Shown piece by piece: positions 1 through 4,393 of a stretch of 5,219 bases of DNA. Made by a program: the position numbers and the translations under genes. Below the pieces are notes generated by a model. It worked only from the letters and a program-made list of their open reading frames with translations. It was not told the DNA's origin and ran no database searches. This stretch comes from an uncultured Pirellulaceae bacterium (GTDB lineage Bacteria; Planctomycetota; Planctomycetia; Pirellulales; Pirellulaceae). Where the stretch lies: contig CAMYNE010000215.1 of NCBI GenBank assembly GCA_947259675.1, positions 1 through 5,219 of the forward strand, in the 5' to 3' direction. Within the stretch, counting starts at the first letter, position 1. Every line of letters begins with the position of its first letter.

Positions 1-137
1 ATATCGCGTCCATGTTGTGCCAAGCGGACTTGAGCTTTTTTGCCGCTTATCCCAGCGTCAAACAAAAGCTTCACTTCGCCAGCTTCCACATAAAAGCAAA
101 TGACGTTACTTCCCGACTGCAGCGAGAATACTTTCAT
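1..137 (-). CDS. MBL-fold metallohydrolase, YycJ/WalJ-like (N-terminal fragment)
   Basis: This is the first 45 codons of a minus-strand gene cut by the left edge of the window. The protein begins MKVFSLQSGSN and continues with FYVEAGEVKLLFDAGISGKK, then a segment ending LAQHGRD. Known of the family: YycJ/WalJ-type metallo-beta-lactamase-fold hydrolases start with a short strand, a S-G-S-x-G-N-like turn, a second strand, and an LLxDxGxS strand just before the metal site. All of these are visible except the usual G-N, which reads V-I here. The metal-binding HxHxDH motif would follow at roughly residue 60 and lies outside the window, so catalytic competence cannot be judged. ATG at 135-137 is chosen because it gives the usual family N-terminus; no strong Shine-Dalgarno sequence precedes it. 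The gene is transcribed divergently from the carrier-protein gene at 334. In other bacteria family members act as nucleases or cell-wall-linked hydrolases; the substrate here is unknown. Confidence 0.85.
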   Translation of the reverse strand, partial: MKVFSLQSGSNVICFYVEAGEVKLLFDAGISGKKAQVRLAQHGRD

Positions 138-333
138 ACTTCGAATTCTATCTATCCGCAGAAGTTTGCCTACCCGAGAACGATATAGAATAGTCGACGC
201 ATGCATTTTTTATTTGACGACGTAGGCCTCGTCCTCGTCAGCGCGGTTTTTTGTATAATTTTTTCTAATTGTACGGATAGTTGGTCATCACCAGCTGTGC
301 ATCGCGTACACCATCTTTTGGTTGATTGGATAA
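138..333. promoter_or_regulatory. divergent intergenic region
   Basis: These 196 bases separate the minus-strand metallohydrolase from the plus-strand carrier protein and must hold the promoters of both. On the plus strand the clearest element is TATAAT at 254-259, inside an AT-rich stretch (about 245-270), but no good -35 lies at the right distance. A perfect inverted repeat, TGACGA (215-220) and TCGTCA (235-240), lies immediately upstream. I found no convincing promoter for the minus-strand gene; the AT-rich segment at about 181-192 is the only weak candidate. No coding signal is convincing here. Confidence 0.5.
254..259 (+). promoter_or_regulatory. candidate -10 element for the zinc-ribbon carrier protein gene
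   Basis: The hexamer is a perfect TATAAT followed by a run of T. It would give a leader of about 68 bases before the GTG at 334. The sequence where a -35 should lie (231-236, GTCCTC) does not match the consensus, so use of this promoter would probably need an activator, or the match is chance in AT-rich DNA. Planctomycete promoters are poorly defined, which limits confidence. Confidence 0.35.
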
Positions 334-711
334 GTGAGCATCTCTTCTCGCACTCCCGAGGGCTTTCCCAGTCGTTGTGTACTTTGCGGTGCGAAGACGA
401 AGATCGAGTTTTCAAATCCTGCCCAAGACGCCACCTGTCCAAATTGTGGTCACTTATTATGGCAGGCCTCGCAAACACTCGAACAGGTTGCCCGGATTTT
501 TGGTGAGCAACTCGGCGCCGATCCGCGCAAGATTACCTCAAAGACTCCTTTGGCCGATCTCGGAATTGATTCTCTGGATTACGTTGAGATGATGATGATG
601 TTGGCAGAGGAGTTTGACTTTGAGATACCGGAGGATGAAGTCGAGAACATTCGGACAATTGGCGACTTTGTGCGGTACATCGAAGAATTTCGTCGACGTG
701 GTCGAGAGTAA
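334..711 (+). CDS. acyl carrier protein with N-terminal zinc ribbon
   Basis: A 125-residue two-part protein. Residues 15-38 hold C15-x2-C18 and C35-P-N-C38-G-H, a compact rubredoxin-like zinc ribbon. Residues about 46-122 are a complete acyl/peptidyl carrier domain: helix I, the L-G-A-D-P loop, then L76-G-I-D-S80-L-D with Ser80 as the expected 4'-phosphopantetheine attachment site, acidic helix II, and the E-I-P-E-D-E / I-x-T-I-G-D-F motifs of the C-terminal half. Holo-ACPs carry acyl chains as thioesters in the cytoplasm. Helix II holds four consecutive Met codons (589-600). The start is GTG at 334: an in-frame TAA at 331-333 lies directly upstream, and a later start would lose the ribbon. 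The Shine-Dalgarno is weak (GGA at 328-330, very close). Usual ACPs are about 80 residues, so the 45-residue ribbon is the unusual part. No acyl-metabolism enzyme lies beside it, so this may be a dedicated carrier instead of the housekeeping AcpP. The ribbon could bind a partner enzyme, but that is inference. Confidence 0.93.
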   Translation: MSISSRTPEGFPSRCVLCGAKTKIEFSNPAQDATCPNCGHLLWQASQTLEQVARIFGEQLGADPRKITSKTPLADLGIDSLDYVEMMMMLAEEFDFEIPEDEVENIRTIGDFVRYIEEFRRRGRE

Positions 712-810
712 TTCGATTGTACAAGCGTTTCCATTGGATCAGCTGGAAGGCTTCCTGCGGATGAGATAAAATAGAACCCATCATCTCAGAAGAATTTCAG
801 GAACGATCGA
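712..810 (+). promoter_or_regulatory. spacer with candidate promoter and RBS for the multihaem cytochrome
   Basis: These 99 bases lie between the carrier protein and the cytochrome. A TAAAAT hexamer at 767-772 could be a -10 element, but the best -35 is poor (CTGGAA, 743-748, 18-base spacing). An inverted repeat TGAGAT (762-767) / ATCTCA (783-788) flanks this hexamer and overlaps its first base. CAGGAA at 798-803, with AGGA at 799-802, stands 8 bases before the ATG and is a good ribosome-binding site. No terminator is visible after the carrier-protein gene, so co-transcription is possible. Confidence 0.35.
799..802 (+). promoter_or_regulatory. Shine-Dalgarno site of the multihaem cytochrome
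   Basis: AGGA, within CAGGAA, is 8 bases before the ATG at 811. It supports that start over later in-frame ATG codons, as does the membrane anchor encoded immediately afterwards. Confidence 0.65.
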
Positions 811-2799
811 ATGGATCAGAATCAGGAAAACCGGTCGTGGAGTCTGGAAGAAGAGGCTCTCAGGTCTCGTAAGCCGCAATCATACCGACTCCTGATAATT
901 TGTATCGTCGTAGGAATATTTGCAATCGGCGCGACTCTGGTAGTTTTCGTCAACTCAATTCAGTACGCCGATGAAAATGAAACGGCGAACCAGGAACAAG
1001 ACAAGAAATCCAGTCCCAAGATGCTGCAATCCGGTGAAATCTCAAACTGGTGGGGTGAAATTCCAGAAGGCTTCGTGACAAACGCAGTCCATTCATCGGG
1101 GCCAAGTAACATTCAACCGAAGGATTACGCCGGGGCAGAATCTTGCCAGAAGTGTCATGAAGAGAACTACGAGTCCTGGTCCACGCATCCCCATCGGTGG
1201 ATGAACGCGTATGCTGACGAGTCGACCATAAAAGGAGACTTTTCGGGGGTCAGCATTTCCTATCTTGGCGGCCAGGCAACCTTTGACCAGGAAAATGGTA
1301 AGAACCGAATGACCTTGGAGCGCGACAACATTCGCCGGGTCTATGAAATAAATCAAACGATCGGTTCAAGATTCTATCAATATTACATCGGTAAAGAGCT
1401 CGAAGGACCGGAACCAGCGGGACACGAATTCTATCAGGTCGATCACGTATTGCCGTTCGGTTACTGGTTGGATGAAAAAGAATGGGTCCCCGTCGTTCAT
1501 ACACATCGGGTTACCGTCGACGGCCAGTTAACCAGCGAAGATGAGCAACCTGACGAATTTCGTTCGGATCCCTTTATTCCTCCGGGCGATGCGCTGGAGT
1601 TCGTACCCTATCATCAATGCAACCAATGCCATACGACATTTTCGCTCGGCGACCTTTTTCTAACAGCGCCCGACGTTCTCGGGTTGCATACGCCGGAGAA
1701 AATACATTTTTCCATGACTGACTACCTTGGCCAAGCTCATCCAGAGATATGGAATTCAGAAAGTGACCCCGATCTGGTGTCCGGCGAAAACTTGATGAAG
1801 TTCATGATGGCGACGATGGAGTGGGAAGCCCCGGACCACGCGCTTTCGCTGGGAATCACTTGTGAGGCATGTCATATGGGATCCAAGGAGCACGCGGCTA
1901 ATCCCGAAATCAAACCCAACTTTTTTCCGGTCAGTCCACACTTGCATGTCGAAGGGAGCCGTGAAGTCGAATTGGGAAGGACGCATCAAAACGTGAATTG
2001 GATTTGCGGTCGATGTCACGTGGGCCATCGTCCACAATTGGCGGCGGGAATGTCGACTTGGAATTCGACGGAGTATTCAGATGCGATGCGGGGAAGTTGC
2101 TATACCCAATTAAAATGCATCGACTGCCATAACCCGCACAAGGAAACCGGGAAAAAATGGGCGTTGTCACCTGAACAAGACGATCAAAAATGTACGACCT
2201 GTCACCAGCAGTTTGAAAACCCGGAAGCACTGGTCACACATACTCATCATCCGGTAAATAGCGAAGGCTCCCGGTGCATGAATTGCCACATGCCTCGACT
2301 CAATGAAGGGTTACAGGATGTTGTCCGAACGCACATGATTTTTTCTCCAACCAACGCCGAGATGATCGAGGCGAACCAACCCAACGCCTGCAACCAATGT
2401 CATGGCGAACAGCCGATCGATTGGACTTTGACCTATTTAAAGGACTGGTATGGGGCAAGTTATTCAGAAACTCGAATTGCAGCGAACTATCCTAATCGCG
2501 AAGGAAAAACGGCTTTGGAATGGCTGAAGAACGAAAATCCTTCGGTGCGGTTGATTGCCGCTGATTCGCTCGCGCGCACGAACTCGCATTGGGCCCTGCC
2601 ACAGTTGATTGACGCGCTGGATGACCCCGTCCTGCTAACGCGACAGTTTACGGCCAAAGCACTGGAACAAATGTTGAGCATCAAGTTGAAAGACTATGAC
2701 TACCATTTCTACATGAATCCCGAAGAGCGTCGCGACCCGATCGCCAAAATTCGCACCGCCCTGCTATCTACCAAGGTCGAATCCGCAAGAAATCCCTGA
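811..2799 (+). CDS. membrane-anchored octahaem c-type cytochrome with C-terminal HEAT-like repeats
   Basis: A 662-residue protein. Residues 1-25 are hydrophilic and probably cytoplasmic; about 26-48 form one hydrophobic helix that anchors the rest outside the cytoplasmic membrane, where c-type haem is attached. Eight CXXCH motifs begin at C112, C270, C351, C399, C436, C461, C489 and C527. The first, followed by W-S-T-H-P-H, resembles the cytochrome c554 domain (PF13435); C436 to H465 looks like a doubled-CXXCH unit; the C489 motif (CMNCHMPR), followed by N-A-C-N-Q-C-H, resembles a family of multihaem cytochromes that often carry TPR repeats. Here the tail (about 569-628, with N-P-S-V-R-L-I-A-A-D-S-L-A and a second A-L-D-D-P-V-L unit) is HEAT-like instead. 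Extra histidines between motifs could supply distal haem ligands. The role inferred is extracytoplasmic multi-electron transfer; a catalytic reaction (for example on nitrogen or sulfur compounds) cannot be assigned. The ATG at 811 has AGGA 8 bases upstream. Confidence 0.95.
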   Translation: MDQNQENRSWSLEEEALRSRKPQSYRLLIICIVVGIFAIGATLVVFVNSIQYADENETANQEQDKKSSPKMLQSGEISNWWGEIPEGFVTNAVHSSGPSNIQPKDYAGAESCQKCHEENYESWSTHPHRWMNAYADESTIKGDFSGVSISYLGGQATFDQENGKNRMTLERDNIRRVYEINQTIGSRFYQYYIGKELEGPEPAGHEFYQVDHVLPFGYWLDEKEWVPVVHTHRVTVDGQLTSEDEQPDEFRSDPFIPPGDALEFVPYHQCNQCHTTFSLGDLFLTAPDVLGLHTPEKIHFSMTDYLGQAHPEIWNSESDPDLVSGENLMKFMMATMEWEAPDHALSLGITCEACHMGSKEHAANPEIKPNFFPVSPHLHVEGSREVELGRTHQNVNWICGRCHVGHRPQLAAGMSTWNSTEYSDAMRGSCYTQLKCIDCHNPHKETGKKWALSPEQDDQKCTTCHQQFENPEALVTHTHHPVNSEGSRCMNCHMPRLNEGLQDVVRTHMIFSPTNAEMIEANQPNACNQCHGEQPIDWTLTYLKDWYGASYSETRIAANYPNREGKTALEWLKNENPSVRLIAADSLARTNSHWALPQLIDALDDPVLLTRQFTAKALEQMLSIKLKDYDYHFYMNPEERRDPIAKIRTALLSTKVESARNP

Positions 2800-2834
2800 C
2801 GCAGGATCAGCCCACTTCCGTTGATTTACGTTCG

Positions 2835-2863
2835 TTGACCCAATTCCTGCTGCGGTTTACACT
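2835..2863 (+). promoter_or_regulatory. candidate sigma-70-type promoter for the membrane protein at 2904
   Basis: TTGACC (2835-2840, five of six consensus bases) and TACACT (2858-2863, four of six) are separated by exactly 17 bases. Transcription would begin near 2870, about 34 bases before the ATG. It lies in the 104-base gap after the cytochrome gene, where no terminator is visible, so read-through is also possible. Confidence 0.5.
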
Positions 2864-2903
2864 TGCTTTTGGAAGCATAATGACCCTTTAAAGCCCAAAT
2901 CAA

Positions 2904-3554
2904 ATGGATCCATTGCATTTCTGCATCGGCGCTGCGCCGCTCGCGGTCTATCTGCTGATGATTGGCCTGATCAATTTAAGTGCTAAACCGTTCATAACGA
3001 CCGGGGCTCGTGACGCAGCGGCGCTTGGGATTGGCGTATCGGGATTGGTCATCGCCGGGCCGATGGAATTGTTTTTTCCAGAAGGAGCCGCAAGTCAATT
3101 TGGTGGATTCGTCTGGTTCATGTTAATTCTGTTTTATGGACTGTGCGTATCACTGATTGTACTTCTGATGCGGTCAAGAATCGTAATTTACAATCTATCG
3201 AGCGATCAACTCTTGCCTTCACTTAAGAGTGTTGCTCATCGGCTGGATAAGGAAGCTCGGTGGGCAGGTGATAGTCTGATGATGCCGAACCTGAAAGTTC
3301 ATTTGCACGTCGAATCAAGCGATTGGGCGAGGAACATCCAGTTGTGTGCGGGTGGCAGTCAGCAGAGTTACGAAGGTTGGCGAGTACTTGAGCAGGCACT
3401 CAGGACAGAATTAAACTCGGTCAAAGTTGCGCCAAATGCAATCGGCGTTGGATTCCTCGTTGTTTCCGGGCTACTGTCACTGGGAGCTGCGATTTGGATG
3501 GTATCCGATCAGCAAGCCGTTGCTCAAGCGTTTGTCGACATGCTTCGCCGTTGA
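2904..3554 (+). CDS. four-helix membrane protein of unknown function
   Basis: A 216-residue protein with hydrophobic segments at about 5-25, 38-58, 68-90 and 180-199. Between the third and fourth lies a soluble stretch (about 91-178) with a conserved-looking core, R-L-D-K-E-A-R-W-A-G-D-S, followed by alternating hydrophobic residues (L-K-V-H-L-H-V-E) and then an amphipathic segment W-R-V-L-E-Q-A-L. A short basic tail ends in M-L-R-R. I do not recognise a named domain or catalytic motif. The overall look recalls hypothetical membrane proteins from planctomycete genomes, but that is from memory. The ATG at 2904 is chosen because it precedes the first helix directly; no Shine-Dalgarno sequence is evident, and the next in-frame ATG (2958) would remove most of helix one. 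It follows the cytochrome gene by 104 bases and has its own candidate promoter. It could help mount the cytochrome, but nothing in the sequence shows this. Confidence 0.85.
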   Translation: MDPLHFCIGAAPLAVYLLMIGLINLSAKPFITTGARDAAALGIGVSGLVIAGPMELFFPEGAASQFGGFVWFMLILFYGLCVSLIVLLMRSRIVIYNLSSDQLLPSLKSVAHRLDKEARWAGDSLMMPNLKVHLHVESSDWARNIQLCAGGSQQSYEGWRVLEQALRTELNSVKVAPNAIGVGFLVVSGLLSLGAAIWMVSDQQAVAQAFVDMLRR

Positions 3555-3617
3555 GCGGATTGAAGTTTGAGGAAAGAAGTCTTTTCAAATTGAGAATCTG
3601 GGGCTTCGCGGCTAACC

Positions 3618-3655
3618 AAAAAAAACCGCCGAAAAGCTCGGCGGTTCTTTGTTGT
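3618..3655. terminator. bidirectional intrinsic terminator
   Basis: A perfect 9-bp stem, AACCGCCGA (3624-3632) with TCGGCGGTT (3638-3646), closes a 5-base loop. An unbroken run of eight A at 3618-3625 becomes U8 in the minus-strand transcript, giving a textbook terminator for the HU gene about 58 bases past its stop. On the plus strand the stem is followed by TCTTTGTTGTTT, a fair U-rich tract, so it should also end the transcript of the membrane protein. It sits between convergent genes, as expected for a shared terminator. Confidence 0.93.
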
Positions 3656-3703
3656 TTGGACTCGGCGAGAGTTCAAATCGAATTACAAGTTTCAGCTTGC
3701 TTA

Positions 3704-4030
3704 TCAGGCAACCATATCTTTCAGGCCCTTAAGAGCCCGAACTTTAACTACTTTGCGTGCCGGACGTGGCTTCGCCCAAACCATTTCGCCAGTACCTGGG
3801 TTACGAACTTGTCGTTTAGGTAAAGCAGGTTTGTTTTGGACGACGATTTTGCAAAGTCCGGGGATCGTGAACATACCAGGTCCCCCTTTTTTACCAACAT
3901 TGTTTTCAATCTCGGCTGTGAGAGCATCCATGACAGCAACGATCTCTTTTTTAGTCAGACCGGTTGTTTCAGCCATGTTGTTCATAATTTCCGACTTTGT
4001 CGGCGGTTTGGGGCCAGCAGTTTTGCCCAT
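3704..4030 (-). CDS. HU-family nucleoid DNA-binding protein
   Basis: A 108-residue small basic protein of the HU/IHF family, which works as a dimer that bends DNA in the nucleoid. Residues 11-45 (TKSEIMNNMAE, then LTKKEIVAVMDALTAEI) form the two N-terminal dimerisation helices. Residues about 53-66 (MFTIPGLCKIVVQN) form the beta saddle. R76-N-P-G-T-G-E82 is the conserved beta-arm tip, with the intercalating proline of the family at P78. A basic C-terminal segment (R92-K104) contains the last helix. It is somewhat longer than the usual 90 residues because of about ten N-terminal residues rich in Lys and Pro, and it has one cysteine (C60). ATG at 4028-4030 is the start: AAGGAGG lies 8 bases upstream. 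A TTG two codons earlier is only 2 bases from that site and is not credible. The gene is monocistronic: promoter upstream, terminator at 3618-3655. Which of several possible HU paralogues it is cannot be told. Confidence 0.97.
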   Translation of the reverse strand: MGKTAGPKPPTKSEIMNNMAETTGLTKKEIVAVMDALTAEIENNVGKKGGPGMFTIPGLCKIVVQNKPALPKRQVRNPGTGEMVWAKPRPARKVVKVRALKGLKDMVA

Positions 4031-4038
4031 GGACAATT

Positions 4039-4045
4039 CCTCCTT
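4039..4045 (-). promoter_or_regulatory. strong Shine-Dalgarno site of the HU gene
   Basis: Read on the minus strand, AAGGAGG ends 8 bases before the ATG at 4030. It is much stronger than any other ribosome-binding site in the window, fits an abundant nucleoid protein, and decides the start codon. Confidence 0.9.
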
Positions 4046-4084
4046 GCAGGGGTGGACGATTCGAAGTGCTCAAAAACGCGGGAG

Positions 4085-4107
4085 TTTCCGTTGTTTCAAC
4101 GCGGAAA
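4085..4107. repeat. bulged inverted repeat at the HU transcription start
   Basis: TTTCCGTTG (4085-4093) pairs with CAAC (4097-4100) and GGAAA (4103-4107), leaving a 2-base bulge (GC) and a 3-base loop: nine base pairs in all. It begins at the last base of the candidate HU -10 element, so it could be an operator or a structure at the very 5' end of the mRNA. Function is inferred only from position. Confidence 0.45.
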
Positions 4108-4134
4108 TTAGACATTTTGCCCATGAAAATTCAA
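4107..4134 (-). promoter_or_regulatory. candidate sigma-70-type promoter of the HU gene
   Basis: On the minus strand TTGAAT (4134-4129) and TCTAAT (4112-4107) are separated by 16 bases; they match the consensus at four and five of six positions. The start would be near 4100, giving a leader of about 70 bases. The orientation and distance to a strong ribosome-binding site favour a real promoter. Confidence 0.55.
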
Positions 4135-4143
4135 GCGGAGATG

Positions 4144-4260
4144 CCCTAAAACTCGACGAAAACGGAAATTTTTCACCAAAAACCCTATGTTTTTCGCGGT
4201 CCTGACCCTAAAACCGACGAAAACACAAGTCTTTTGCCATTTTTTCGCGCCCGAGTTGAC
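4144..4260. repeat. two-copy degenerate direct repeat upstream of HU
   Basis: CCCTAAAACTCGACGAAAAC (4144-4163) recurs as CCCTAAAACCGACGAAAAC (4206-4224), identical apart from one missing T. The similarity continues less strictly: each copy then has an AT-rich stretch with a short T run, and ends in TTTTTCGCG (about 4190-4198 and 4240-4250). The copies start 62 bases apart and lie directly upstream of the candidate HU -35 element. They may be regulator-binding or upstream-element sequences, or the remains of a small duplication. Confidence 0.7.
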
Positions 4261-4393
4261 CCAGTTGATTGAGCTGATTCACCGTCAAATCGCCTGAATT
4301 TTCGACCGAAAGCAGACTTTTGGTAACGTGTCCGTTTACTCATCCGGAGTTTCTTGCGGTAATGAAGTACCAGTTCATGTTTTAGTGTTTTCA

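Larger units (their letters stand above)
4046..4393. other. 348-base non-coding divergent region between HU and the DUF1587 protein
   Basis: No convincing gene is present. On the HU side it holds a probable promoter, a bulged hairpin overlapping the start region, and two copies of a degenerate direct repeat of about 60 bases (4144 to about 4260). The part from about 4262 to 4393 must include the promoter and leader of the plus-strand exported cytochrome, but I find no good paired -35/-10; TTGACC (4256-4261) and TTGATT (4265-4270) have no matching -10 at normal spacing. The region is rich in A and T tracts interrupted by CG-containing blocks such as CGACG and TTTTTCGCG. Confidence 0.7.

Noticed and set aside
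3..188. Plus-strand frame open from the left edge for 61 codons.
   Set aside because: It is opposite the metallohydrolase start, which has a clear family match; the plus-strand translation resembles nothing.
214..219. TTGACG considered as the -35 partner of TATAAT at 254.
   Set aside because: The spacer would be 34 bases, twice the functional length.
201..506. Plus-strand 101-codon frame with a hydrophobic start.
   Set aside because: It overlaps the zinc-ribbon carrier gene in another frame; the second half is plainly the shadow of that gene, and the hydrophobic part comes from the T-rich promoter region.
589..600. Four tandem ATG codons considered as a phase-variable repeat.
   Set aside because: The tract is short, in frame, and a length change would not shift the frame; Met is tolerated in ACP helix II.
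3566..3589. Imperfect hairpin (TTTGA-GG-AAAG with CTTTTCAAA) just after the membrane-protein gene, considered as a first terminator.
   Set aside because: The stem is AT-rich, bulged, and has no following T run; the strong terminator 30 bases further is sufficient.
4034..4036. TTG as the start of the HU gene, giving 110 residues.
   Set aside because: It lies only 2 bases from the AAGGAGG site; the ATG at 4028-4030 has the correct 8-base spacing.
3753..4205. Long plus-strand frame opposite the HU gene.
   Set aside because: It is antisense to a gene with clear family motifs, a strong ribosome-binding site and a terminator, and has no recognisable protein features.
4362..4385. Seven-codon plus-strand micro-frame before the DUF1587 protein, considered as a leader peptide.
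   Set aside because: No ribosome-binding site, no repeated regulatory codons and no attenuator hairpin after it.
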